A stretch of 64,000 bases of DNA, taken from positions 3,444,844-3,508,843 of the forward strand of contig JABAKD010000029.1 of the NCBI GenBank assembly GCA_012845835.1, in the 5' to 3' direction. A program made the position numbers and the translations under genes. Numbering within the stretch: the first letter of the stretch is position 1; each line of letters starts with the position of its first letter. A model generated the notes under the pieces. That model did no database searches, had not been told where the DNA came from, and worked only from the letters and a program-made list of their open reading frames with translations. The stretch comes from Undaria pinnatifida (Eukaryota > Sar > Phaeophyceae > Laminariales > Alariaceae). Shown here in pieces: positions 11,633 through 24,900 of the stretch.

Positions 11633-11755
11633 AAGAGAGCTTGCGCTGCCGTAGCAGTAGTAACGGCGACCGTCGGTAGGGACAGCTCGCGCTGGGTTGC
11701 GAATACAAATGAGTTAACTTGACACACGACGTGCATGGAAATACGTGAAAGTTAT
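11633..11755 (+). repeat. Dispersed repeat, copy B
   Basis: Second copy of the repeat at 10493-10650. It differs mainly by a gap of about 35 bases. Confidence 0.55.
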
Positions 11756-11759
11756 GTTT

Positions 11760-12912
11760 CCCCATGATCCGCGGTAGGGCGCAAAAAGAAAAAGAAGACA
11801 GAAGGGTGGCATGCACGATAGGAGATGATCTGGGTCGTGATCTGTCTCCAGCATGAGGTACTCGTACCGTACGAGTATGATGTCATATGCACGCACGAAG
11901 GATAGGGCCAAGGGTCGGGGGCAAAGTTGTCTCAAGACGGCGCGTTAGGGGTGCGACGGGCGGAAATTCAGCAAAAACACACACACATGTCGAGACGGAC
12001 GCTTGCGAACGCCGTAACTACTAGGTTTTAGTGTTGAAAAGTGCGGGCCGTACGTCCGTGACGTGACCGATATTCATTTATTGGTGACGGACCGTCATCA
12101 GACATTTACGCAGGGCGGCGGGGGCGAGGGGGGCGGGGGAACTGTCACCCCTTGACAGGCAGCATTTTCTTGGCTGGCACAAACCTACTTGCAGGTCTAA
12201 TTGTGGAACATTCGGCCCTACACCCTTGACAGCGCACGCTTTCCTTTGCTAGACATGTCTCCTGCTGGCATCTGTGGCGGGGAGGGGGCGGTGCAATGGC
12301 CCGGAAGTGAACCGAAGGAGTGCAACTTACAACATCAGCAGTTTTCGGTAGGTAGCAGGGCTTGCAGATCTACATCCCTGGAGACAAAGGGGGGCCACAT
12401 CCAGCGTCACAGGGTATGGAGAACGCCTTGATATGGGGCACTCTCTCGCGAACACTATGAACCGCAAATTGCCTATATGCACACAGCAGCTGTAGAAGCG
12501 GGAGTGCCTATGCAGCGCTGCTGCTAACACAGCAGTTTGACAGAGTTGTGTGCTTGTTGCAGAGAGAACAACGTCCCGAGCTGGAAAACAAGTAGTTCCC
12601 ATCAAATATATTTCGTAAGGCTGGTACTTCCGCAGAATGAATCCAGTGGGGCGCAACTGCAATTCCCGCGACGCGTTTCCCTCCTCCACCTCTGTAAACT
12701 GTCAAGGCTAGGGCTCACCTCTTCCCAGCCGGCGCTGACATCGAAAGGCAGACTTACCATTCTATGAACACCTTCCCCACAAGAGACACTCTCTCAAAAG
12801 GTTTGTTATAGATTAAGAAGCCGCATTGATGCGGACCAAATTTCGTCTACAGGCGGCAAGCAACCGAAGCTCGCACAGCGCAGCACAGCCGTGCTGTTGC
12901 TTGCAGCCGTAG
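11760..12912 (+). promoter_or_regulatory. Upstream region of the large coiled-coil gene
   Basis: About 1.1 kb precedes the start codon. I see no clear TATA box or other known element. TTGCAG|CCGTAG immediately upstream of the ATG could be the acceptor of a 5'-UTR intron. An in-frame TAG directly precedes the ATG, so the coding sequence cannot extend further in this exon. Confidence 0.3.
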
Positions 12913-15900
12913 ATGGCTGATATCCAGAGGTCGCTACGGCGTCTCCAGGAGTCAATCCGTGGTCTCTCGGACGCGAGCGCTCTAGTCGGGGCGGCAGCCG
13001 TCAGTGTGCCTTCTGGTGCAGAAGAAGCAAGCGATCCCGGTGGAAGCATCTTTGAACATGATGTAACGTCTCCCAGAGGTGGATCGCCGTCTATCGCCTC
13101 TACGCCTACCTTCAAGAAGGATGCCCGCCACAAGAGCGGCAGCCACCACCGCCGTAACGAGCGAGAGCGTTCCTCTTCGTCGAGAAGTTCGGGTGGTAGT
13201 GGTAATAGTCGCGGTGGATCACCAAAGATGCAGCAGCCGGAACAGCAGCAGCAGTCTTTCTTGTCGTCTATCGGCGGGGATCTGAGAGAATCGGCGGAGG
13301 TGCGTGCGGTTTGAGTTTTTGATTTTTTGGCGGGTTGGCTCGTTGCGTTGCCTCGAGCTCTCGTGGACGGCACGGCACGCTGCACACTAGCAGTATGGGG
13401 CCAGCTTGTGGTGATCGTGCCCATGGCACAGCCTGTTACGGGTGGGTGCTGAATGTGGGCAACTAGCCTGCCGCGGCAACAACGGTACTGTGCTGTACAT
13501 CCTTGCAACTGGTGACAAGATATGGCTTGCGCGTGTTCGTACATAAAGTGTCAGTGTTCGTTTTCAAACAGACAGCAACACGGGTAGGGACAGCAGTCCT
13601 GATAGCAGCGTTGTCGACCTCTGTCCGCACCAAGAAGAGGGCAGGCAGCGAACCACGGCTTTCAGCGTACACGTATGATAGCGTACACACGTGCGTCGTA
13701 CGAAGAGAAGGTGTTCAAGGAGCAGTCTCAGGTATCGTATTATTCCCGGTATCGTATCGTATAATTCATCTATCTTCCGTGTTGTACTGCCATACTTGTA
13801 CGGATACTTCACACTACCGAATGAGCACTCTTCCTTCCCCCTCTCTCCTGCTGTTTTCAGCACTGCAGCAGGCACAGTGGAAACGTTTGTATCAGAAACA
13901 TAAAAACTGCCCCCGGTGTGCTGTTTCTTATTAGATTTCTTGTCCATCGGTCACAGTGAGAACCAGAATATTCCTCATAGCCGCCAGGCCTATCTGTCAG
14001 CAGCAGGCAGTGTCGTGCCGTCCGCTCGTGTGTTTCTGCCACATTATACTCGCGCAGCTGTGCGCGTGATGCCAGCGACACACCTGAGTGGGCGCCCCCT
14101 GCCCCCGGTCCTGCTTCTGGCCAGGAAAAAATCCTGACGTCGGTCGGAGAGAGTCACGACTACGACGCAATCAATTCCGTCGGTCTGTGAACGAGGCAGG
14201 AATTTCTTTTGTTCTCGGAACCAGACGCTTTGCCCCCGCTTTGAGCCTGCGCATGACGTATCATGACAGCAGTAGTGACATTGCTTTCCTGTAGATGCCG
14301 AACGAACGAACGAACGGTGCCCCAGCCTGTCGTGAACGTATTTTTCTTGTTCTTGTTATTTCTACTATTTAAATAAATGAAGAAATACACTTCAACTGGT
14401 GTGAGAGACCTAATATTGTCCATGTTGTTCTTATTCTTCTTGTTCTTGTTCTGTTGAAGGTGCGAGCGGCTAGAGAGCTGGAGGACTTGAGGCAGGAGAA
14501 GGAGAGCTTAGTGCTGATGAAACAACAGCTGGCGGCGGTGCACCAGCTCCGCATCGACCTCCAGAGGAAGGAATCCGTCATACAGGTGACCGAACTACTG
14601 CCATACAGTATTGGCCCGCCAGCAAGAAATTCCTATTTGGAGTGGGCCTCAGATTATTATTGTGATACTACCCTTGGAACAAGCTTGAGCATAGGCTGTT
14701 ATACATATTCCTGGTATTGCTTAGTGTAGCGCTCACCGCTGAGCACGATTTCTTGAGTCAATTTTTCTTGGCGTCCGCCCAAAAGTGGACACCACTTTCT
14801 TCTTACAGGGCGCTTTCTTAGTGGCTAGCCTATATACTGTACTGGTATACTAGTAATTGCGCAAAAAACGAAGGCTGTGAGGTGGTGGTGCACATTATTT
14901 GTCTTCCTCCCCGAAGACCCATGGGCAGCTCGTGGGACACATTGCCACGAGCGACCCATGGGCGACCCATGGGCAACCCATGGGGTGATATACATTGTTT
15001 GTATTTCCCGTCGAAGTCCTATGGGTAACCAGCCAATGGGACACACTACCCTGGTATATAATAGTTTCGTAGGATGTCGGTGGGAGCCAAGGAATAGGAT
15101 GCAGATGATCAATGCCTGGCAGGTGTCGCAGGATAAATATGATAAACAGGAGGGAATACGTTGTCTGTTTTTCTGTTTTTTTCCACGCCTCCCAGCCTTC
15201 CCCACCCCCCCACCCCCCGCTCCCCCGACCCCCCTCCTCGACTCCCGCGCCCCCCGCCTTTTGTGTGTCGCAACCCCCTTTCCTTGTGGCCTCTTTGATG
15301 TACTGCGATTGCGTACGAAAACATGGGCAGTCTTTACAGCTGAAGGTGCTGGAGGGGCAAGCTGCGAAGGATAGGGAGGGCCGCCTGGAGGCGCACTGCC
15401 ACCTCCTAGAGAAGAAGTGCTCATATCTCGTGAGTTGTCGTGATTGGCACGATTCTTATGCCTAAGTGTATATCTCCTCACTATCGCTCTCCTTCGTATG
15501 TCTTGTTTCCTGTGTGTGTCTGCCTCTCTCAACACATTTTCTCCACTCCCCCTCTCCCTCCCTCTCCCTATCTCTCTCGCTCTCACCCACCACCAGTCCA
15601 GGGTTATTTCAACTTGTGTTTTAACCATAGCCTAGATAATGGCGTCGAGCTTATGTTATGGTATCGAGAGTAACTTGTTTGTCCTATGGTTGTTGTGTTT
15701 GTGCATCGACATAGGAATCAGCGAACGTGGAGTACGCGGAGAAGATCAGCGCTCTCGACCAGGAGAGCAGGGTCAAGGTCGACCAGCTGCAGCGGTAAGC
15801 TTAACCTCAACTTTACCCCTGACCTCAAGGTCAGCCCCAGACTCAAAACCTCAACTTGAAGTTAATCCTAAACTTCAATTTCAATATACTGTGGCTGTCC

Positions 15901-18900
15901 GCTGCAAATGGATTTGATATTGACGGACGGATGGGCGGAATATCGACGCTTGGCACACCCCACCGCACCCCCCCCCCCCCGCTACCCCCCCCCCCCACAC
16001 ACACCTTCCTCCTCTCGTTGCGCAGGGAGGCGGAAGACCTCAAGCGGCGGCAGCGGGACGCGGAGGATGAGGCGAAGGCGGAGAGGAGGCGGCGAGAAAC
16101 CACGGCGGCTGGTCACCGGCAGGAGCTGGCGGCTGCCCTGGCGGAGGGGGCCGATGCCCGAGACTTGGCGGACGACCTCAGGGTGTCTCTTGAGGTTGGC
16201 GAAAGAAACTAATGGCCAGAGTGCGTTATGTAGATAATGCTCTGGGGGCATATATGCAAGGGTGCGTTAGTTTTATATATACTCTAGTAGTATACACCCG
16301 AGTACCCCCAAGTCATGATGTTATTAGTAATTGCTACCAGTAATTTTTCTTTTTTGGTCCTCACCTTCACTCTCCAGCTCGAGCCGCAAGATTTTTTTAC
16401 CCTCATCGACCTTCTGGACAAGCCGTGGTCACAGGTGTATTCCCTCCTCCCCTAACTTTTGGTAGATTCGTCCGCACAGCCCATAAAAGTAAGCTTCCCA
16501 ACGGACCAAGACCGATATCCTCCCTTGGTTTGCGCTTGGTGCACGCGATGTCTACCTGGCCGGTGAAAATCCGACGTACCCCAACCCGGCGTTGCTATCC
16601 CGGCGTTGCTGGGATGCGAGAGTCTATGGTCGTACGACTTTGTGGCCACACATGGGAGGAGTGCACCCCCCCCCCCCCCCCCCCCCTATACCCGCGCTAA
16701 ACACGCCATATCATCGGTGAAACGGCGATACGGACCAAGAACGAGACCCCCGCCCTCTCCCGCCCCGCTACCTGTGTTATCGTGGATGAACCGCCTCTCT
16801 TTTGCAGGAGGCTACGAGTCAGGCGAAGCGAAGACACGGAAGATGGACCGAGATGGAGGCATTGGTGAGCCGAAGCGGTTTCTGGCTGCAAAGAGGTTGT
16901 GTTTGTATTCTCCCAGACCCGAGAATATTCGTTTTTTTTTGCGGTTTAGGCTCCTCGCGCGCTCGCTTGTAGTATTGTATTGTGTGGTTTTGTTGTTATT
17001 GTGATGGGTTGGGTTGGATTAGATTGGGTTGTATTATCTGGTATGAAATGGTCTGGCCTGGTCTTGGCGTTGGCTTGGCACTGGCTTTCCCTTTCTTTCT
17101 CGTCTTGCCTTTCCTATTCTAGTAGTGTCATGTATGATGTTGCCATGTATGGTCTTATGTTGTCTCGCCTTGTCTGGTCTTGTCGTATAGTGTATGATCT
17201 TGTCGTGTCCTGTCTTTTGTTGTCCTATCTTGCGCTTTCTTGTATTGGCTTCTCCAATTGTTGCCTTGCCGTATCCAATCGCATGCTAGCTTGTCTTGTT
17301 CTTTGGATTTTGTTCTTATGTTCGTCTCATCCTCCCTTTTGCGGTGTGTAATACACTAGTATCAGTCTCACCTCCTAGAGATGAGGATAAACCCCACCCC
17401 ACCCCACCCCACCCCACCACACCCCACCCCACCCCACCCAACTTGCAGCTGACGTGCCAGCTCGAGGAGACGAGGACTACCCTCGCGCGCACGGAGGCAA
17501 AATCCGCCGCTGCAACCGCCTCTAGACGAAGGGACGCAGAGGCTATGGCTACAGCCACCGCCGGGGCCGCCGCCGCCGCTATTGCCCTCTCCAAGTACTT
17601 GAGGGTCGGCGCTGGAGCGAGAGTTGAAGTTGGAGATGCGGGGAGTAGAAGGGGGGACGGCTCTACGGAGGCGTTTTTGGAGCTGTCCGAGCTGTGGTGC
17701 GGAAACGAGGTGTGCCGTCCCGTCTTCCTGTTCATATTATACCTGTTCTTACTTATTTTCAAACTTTCTTGCCACTATTACTATATTGGTACGATTAGTA
17801 TTTCCCTTTCTATGGTTTTTTTTTCTAGTATCGCTTGAGGGCGGTGTTAAAGTGCACTGAGAGCGGAGGTGGAGGTAGGACATGCGGGTGTTGAAAGGGG
17901 GGACGGCACTACGCAGGCGGTGTTGAAGTTGTCCGAGCTTTGGGACGGAAGCAAGAGGCGTCGCCGCGACGTTATGTTTCTGGGTCTTTGTTATTTTTCT
18001 TGTTATTGTTCTTGTTCTTGTTCTCGTTGTTCTTGTTCTTGTTATCTTTCCCCCCCCCTCCCTCCCCCTGGCGCTCTCAACCCCGCCCGATCACCCGCTA
18101 TCCCTGTGCCCCCCTTCTTGTCCAGATATTGGCTCTGACGTGGGTGGATGTGTCTAACGCCCTTGAAGCGCTAGATGGGGCACGTCAAGGCGAGAGAAGC
18201 GCGAAACACGCACTAAGGGATGCCACGCGCCAGGCGAGTAACTCGACTCATCAACTCACCCCCTCTTTAGCTAGTTACCTCTTTAGCTAGTTAGATCGGT
18301 ATTATATGTACGAGCTCCTTACCTTAGCTTGTTAACTAGCCACTGGCTAGTTGGCTCATTTGCCAGCAGCTTTTTATTGGATATTTGGTAGCTCGCTACA
18401 CGGAGCACGGGCGGGCAAGCGAAGCGCGCAACACGCACTAAGGGAGTTCACGGACCAGGAAAGTCTCTCATTCCCTCGCTAACAACTGTGGTTGGGCGGC
18501 TAACTGATGGATGAGGGACTATCAACCCGAGGGGGGCGAGGAAAGACAGCATCAGGAGCCAAAAAAAATATTTGGCGTACAGCGGACCTTTAACTTGAAA
18601 AAAAACGCGGAAGTTTAATGCCGCGGGATTTCAATACCGCGGGATTTTAATACCGCGGGATTTTAGTGTTTCGGGAGAGTGTACGGCCAGCGGGATCTAC
18701 CCCCCCCCCCCAAGTATTGGAAAACGGGAGACAGCGACAACCCCGTGCGTGTCCTCTGCTTCTGTCGCTATAATGCGCTGTACGGAAGAAGAGGATGTTT
18801 TTTTTAAACCTCTTAGTCACTCTGTTTCCAGTACCCGCTTGCTCTAAGTGGGAGCAAGGGATATGTGGTGCCTGACCGCTTCTGCGGCTCTGGGCTGTCC

Positions 18901-21900
18901 CAGTGCCTCCCCCCTTCCCCCTTATAGCAGCGCGCCGCGCCACTACCGGCCCCGTCTCCCCGCCCTCACCCCCCCCCCCCCCCCCCCCTGCTCCCTTGCC
19001 CTCCCCCTAACCGCTTTGTTACCCTTACCGCTCCCTTCCACCACCACCCTCAAATTCACGTACAATCGTTTTAGGTGACACCTCATTATCGCCCCACACC
19101 CCCTTCGCGCAGTTTTAATGTGACCCCCCAAGAGCATTTTTTTTTTGTACTATATGGCAGAAACGTACTGAGCACCCAAATGTTGGAGATATCTGTACTA
19201 GAAGTATGGACGGCGCCCCGCCTGGAATGAAAACGTATTTGCATGGCCCAGTGGACTAAGCGAAAAAGCTGAAACTGGGATTTCGTGTAGGGGACCTGGA
19301 CCTGCCAGAAAGAAGAAACAGATATGCCAGTAGTCGGGAGGAGGAGGACGTGGGTGCACATATGTGTCCGTGTGGCACTGCAATAGAGAGTAGGACTGAC
19401 TTAGTAGGAACGTGTGAAATATACAAGGAGGAACGGCATACGTTAGAGGAGGAGGTGAGAAAATTAGACGAATGTGGCATGGAGGAGTTTGGTAGACTAG
19501 AGAGTAGCAAGAAAACGATCGCTATCCTAGGAGATAGATAGTGGCTACAGACGGCGAAATATGAAGGGATACGACAAGCAAAGAGTTTTTATGTAATAGA
19601 GTGTTTGCGAAAATACGTTTCTAAAAATTTACTTGCCTTCCGCTAAAAAAAGTGAATTGCCTTCCCACCGAGTTTTTGGTGTGTTTGCGCTAGCGGTAAA
19701 CAAAATCCTGCAGGCGACGCCTCCGAAATTTAGTAGGGAAACGGGGATGTGCGCGATTGTAATATACGTACGAGTACAGCAGCAGTAGTACGAGTACTCG
19801 TAGTTTTATACGATATACGAGTACTCGTTGTACGTACTCCAGTCTCGAGCCTCTCGTTTCAGGTGCAGCAGTACCTGGAACACGGTACATGCAAGCACCC
19901 AACAGACTACAAATCAGAGGTATGGCGGTCTGTCTCGCGCGTAAAAAACTCCTTGTGAGCAGGGACTACCTCATTACACGTGCTACAAGCAGAGCAACGC
20001 CTTCCTCATGCGACGGAAGGGAAGGCGAAGCGCAGTTTCCCCATGGAACGTGGACCTGTTATTGCGAAGCACCACCCTGCGAAGAATCCGCAGTGAACGC
20101 AGCGGTTTAGGGCAGAGGAGTTTCCGCTCCTCTGCCTTAAACCGAAAGTCATGCCACGCTTCAGTCGCGGTGATGTTGGAGAAGCGCGGTGGCTGCTGTC
20201 GCACAGATGGACCGATACGAGTCCTATCTTGCCAGATGCGGCACACGATAGCCGCAATCAAGGCGCGTGGTGTCGCTCTCTGCGTTGAGGCTCCTCTCTG
20301 CGTGCGTGCGTTCGACTCCGCCAGCTGCGAGAAGTTCACCACAGCTTGCAGCAAGCGCTGAACCCTTGGTCACGGACGCAGAGGGCAGCAACAGACGGTT
20401 CATCACCGGCCTGCTGCATATCTCTGATGTTATGCCTGCGCGTCGTGCTCAGGGTACTACCCTCTCAATCCTCCGTGCGTTCGTATTAGTAGCTTGTGTT
20501 GTGTCGTGACAACAGCGTGGTGCTTCAAACTGGTCCTGCTTAGGGCGCTATAGACCCTTGCAGAGGCGTTCTGCCTCGGACAAATGCTCGGTGTGTTGTA
20601 GGCCAATGAAACAGAGAGACAAAATTTGCCGTAACTTTTGATCAAAACCTACCTTCGACAAAGTACATTTTTGCCTTTTTTTCAAAAATTTACCGCAAAT
20701 ATTGCCTTCGGGACAATTTTTGAAGAAGTAAATTTCTAAAAACGTACTTTCGCAAACACTCTAATATATGGAAATGGCGTAATGAGCGTCCACATGTTGG
20801 AGGTGTCTCTATTAAGAGCAGGAACGGTACTCCGTCTCGCGAGGGATGCGTGGCCAATGGTCAAATGACTAAGGCAAGCAACAAATGAGCACGCGCCCCC
20901 CGCCTCCCCCCCCATGTACCGCTGCTCCGCCTGGCGTGTTTTTTGCGGCAGGCGGCTGAGCACTTGGAGGAGATAGGGACCCTGGGCAAGACGGTCGACA
21001 GCTTGCGGGTGGTGAGAAAAGTGGAAAGTATTGAATAGTTGCCTTTAACCCTAAGCCTTTTAGCACCGCAGTCCCGACATGGGAAAAAACACTTGGAGTT
21101 GGACTGGGATCATTTTAGGAGTTGGGAATTTAGAGCCCCCAAATCCCTCCCTATACTAAATTCAAGTAAATTTGTACCTCAAAAGGGTTTCCGCTAGTGA
21201 AGGCGTCAAGCTCCCACACCTTCAGAACCCCAAAATCCCTCCCTATACTAAATTCAAGTAAATTTGTCCCCAAAAAGGGTTTCCAGTAGTGAAGGTGGTA
21301 AGCTCCCACACCTTAAGAGCTCCAAAATCCCTCCATATACTAAATTCAAGTAAATTTGTCCCCCAAAAGGGTTTCTAGTAGTGAAGGCGTTAAGCTCCCA
21401 CACCTTTAGAGCCCCACAATCCCTCCCTATACTAATTCCAAGTAATATGTCCCCCAAAATGGTTTCCAGTAATGAAGGCGTTAAGCTCCCACACCTTTAG
21501 AGCCCCCTAATTCCTCCCTATATTAAATTCAAGTAATTTTACCCCAAAAGGGTTTCCAGTAGTGAAGGTGTTAAGCTCTCACACCTTTAGAGCCCCAAAA
21601 TCCCTCTCTATACTAATTCCAAGTAAGTTTTCCCCAAAAAGGGTTTCCAGTTGTAAAGGCGTCAAGAGTGTCTTCTTGTATCTGTCGCGATGATTATTTG
21701 CCTGGCTTGAGCGCGGGAAGGACAGAGACTGTTAGCCTCCATTGTCCTGTATCCGCGGACCGGGGCCAAACTAGTTTTGGTTACCTGTAGGATGCAGTTT
21801 GCAGAGTAGTAAAAGGGTGAGTATCAGTACCGGTACTATTAACGTTAATGGCAAGATGGCAGCGGTCGCCCCGGTGGTCTAGTGGTTACCCTCGAATGCT

Positions 21901-24900
21901 ACCAGCATTGGTCCTTGTGTTCGATTCCCACCGTGATGAGATTTGACTTTATTTGCAAAATTGCAAGAACAAAAAAAGAACAACTGCTGAGAGAGTCTAG
22001 CAGCGTGGGTAGGTACAACTCGACGCGAGTCGACGAGGGAAGAAAATGCTGAATTATTCTCGCGATAAAAAACGAAAGGCACGTACCGTAGTGGGGAGGG
22101 GGGAGGAGGGCCCGCTGTGTGACCCCGGATCTGAGTTACTTCTGGGAGGGAGCGCGAGAGTAGTGCGAGGATAATTATGGGATGAAGAAAAATAAACAAA
22201 ACAATTGGTGACGGCCGTGGTATCGGTAACGGTATCCGTAATGGTAACGGGACCGGTCGCGGGAACGATATTTGGAACGGTGACGGTACCGGGAGAGGTA
22301 ACGGCAAAATGGTAAGTATCGGTACCGGTTACGTTTACGCCTTTACAGCCGAAAGCCCGTTTTTGGGAACAACTTACTTTGAGTTAGTATAGGGAGGGTT
22401 TTGGGGACTCTAAAGTGCTTAATGCCCAGATGGCCATGGTAATAGTCGTGGTATCGGTAACGGTAGCGGTGTTGGAAACGGGACCGATCACGGGAACGGT
22501 ATTTGGAACGCTGACGGTAACGGTAGAGGTAATGGTATCTACGTAGAACAGTAACGATGACAGGAACGGTGACAGGAAGGGTAGTGGAATGGTAAGGCTA
22601 TTACCGTAACGTAACGTCTCCCGCCGCCCCCTCCTTCCCTCCTCCCCTCCTTCCCTCCCTCTGCCACTCCCTTCACGGGCCGCCTTGCTCTCAGGATCTG
22701 TCCCGTCTTCAGGGCGTCGAGGCGCGGGCTGATTCGGCTGCGTCCTTGTTGGAATCAACGAGGTCAGAGAAAGAGATGGAAAGCGAAATATAGATTAGTG
22801 GGAAGACAGAACCGAACCGAACCGAACCCAACCCAACCCAACCCAACCCAACCCAACCCAACCCAACCCAACCCAACCCAACCCAACCCAACCCAACCCA
22901 ACCCAACCCAACTAAACAGCACCTACCCGTTCTCTTTTGTCCTACTTCACAAACGCGCGGCCACCCTAATGCCCCGCCCCCCCCGCGCCGCCGTAGCCGC
23001 CCCCTTTAGTTTTTTTTTGGTGTACTGTTTTTTTACGCTCGCCTGTTGTTGGTTCTGGTGCACACATGGCACCATTTTCGTGCATCACGCAATCGTCAGA
23101 ATAGAATTGTTTGAATGAGACAGTTGGAATGGGACCACCGAAAGGGAGCGCTAAGCAGGGACCGTTCGAAAACGGGACGGTTGGAGTGGGCCAGTTACGA
23201 CGGAACGTTTTATATTGAGGCGGTTGAAACGGGATCGTTGGAGCTGGACTGTCAAGGATGGGGCGGTTGAAAGATGGACGGCTGGAAAGGGACCGTTGGA
23301 ACGGGACTGTCTCACCTGTGGTTAACGGTGCCGTCGAAACGGGACTGTCACAACGGGACTATTTGGAATGGGACCGTTGCCGTTCGAGTGGAATCTCTGG
23401 AACGAGACGGCGTTGAAACGAGTTTAAAAGGGGACTGTCGAAACGAACCGCTTAGACAAAATCGCTTGGGACGATGAGACAGAACGGTATCGTCGGGCCG
23501 GGATCGTTGGGCCGGGATCGTTGGGCCGGGATCGTTGGACCGGAATCGCTAAGGCAGAACCTGTGGTCGTCAGGGGACACCCGGGATACATCCCCGGGTT
23601 TCCAATTGTTTTCCTCTGACGACCACAAAGCGCTTGCCATGATACAAGTGAAGTGGAATCGTTGGAACGGGACTGTCGCAACAGGACCGCTGGAGCGGGA
23701 CTGAGGTGACGGCGCCATTGCAAGGAAAATCTTACTAACAAGATCGTAGGAACGGGCCCTTTGAAAGGGACGGTTGGGGTAGGACAGTTGGAGTAGGACC
23801 GGAAGGACGGGACCGATTGAAACTGAGCACCGTGGAACGGGATCGTTGGAGTGGGATCGTTAGAGCATTATCGTTGAGACGGGACCGTTAGATCGGAACG
23901 GCGTGTAACGCGACCGTTGGACTGGAATCGTTAGAGGGCGACTATCACAAGGGTGGCAAGAGGACGGCGGGACTGACCTGACGGTGGCAGCGCGCCAGAA
24001 CCGTTCGAAATGGGACCGCTTCAACGCCATCGCATTGGAGCAGGATTGTTGAAACAGAACTGGACGGAACCACTTGCAATGGGACCATTGGGGCGGAATC
24101 GATTAAAGAGGGCGTTTGGAACGCGATCGCTGGAACGGGATCGTTGGAACGGGGTCGTTGGAACGTGATTGTTGGAACGGGATCATTGGGATCGGACCGT
24201 TACGACGGAACCGCGTGTAATGAAGCCGTCGGAATGGTTGGAACGGGATTGCCGTTCTGGAGCCGTTGCAAAGGGATCGGTAGGAATGGACCGTTGGAAC
24301 GAGGCCGCTGGAAAAGGGTTCCTGAAAAAAAAGGTTAAAGTGGTACCATAAGAACGGAGTTGCTAGCAACGGCGCCGTTCGAACTGGATCGTTGGAACGG
24401 TATCGCTTGAACGAGGCCGCCACGACGGAACCGCTTGTGTTGCGACCGTTGGATTGGAACCGTACGGACGGGACCATGACGTTGGAACGGGATCGTTGAA
24501 ACGGGAGTATCGCAACAGAGGCGTTTGGGCAAGACCGTTTAGGATGAGACGGTCCCGAACGGAAACGATCGTTGGAACGGGACTGTCCCAGCAGGGCCGT
24601 TGGAACGGTACCGTTTGTAGCGAGAACGTTAAAATGGTACTGCTAGGACGGAACCGCTCGCAGTGGGATTGGTGGAACGGAGACCGGTATGATGAACTGT
24701 TGAAACGGGATACTCGAGTTAGCTCGCAGCCGTGTGGGGACGAGATGGTTGGACCGATGGTTGCAACGGGACTGTCGCAACAGAGCCGTTTGGAACAGAA
24801 CCGTTTGCATTGGGGAGCGCCGACATGAGGACGTTCGGACGGAACGATTGTTGTGAGCCTGTTGGGGCGACACCGTTAGAATGGGATCGTTGAAACGGGA

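Noticed and set aside
17869-17955. A used tandem alternative exon 8b
   Set aside because: The copy has an open frame but lacks a GT or GC donor at the matching place and has no clear acceptor, so I treat it as a relic unless reads show otherwise.
19861-19920. An extra exon of the coiled-coil gene (TTTCAG|GTGCAGCAG ... CAGAG|GTATGG)
   Set aside because: It has acceptor- and donor-like ends, but it lies inside the TIR element 19598-20762, and the coding frame is complete without it.
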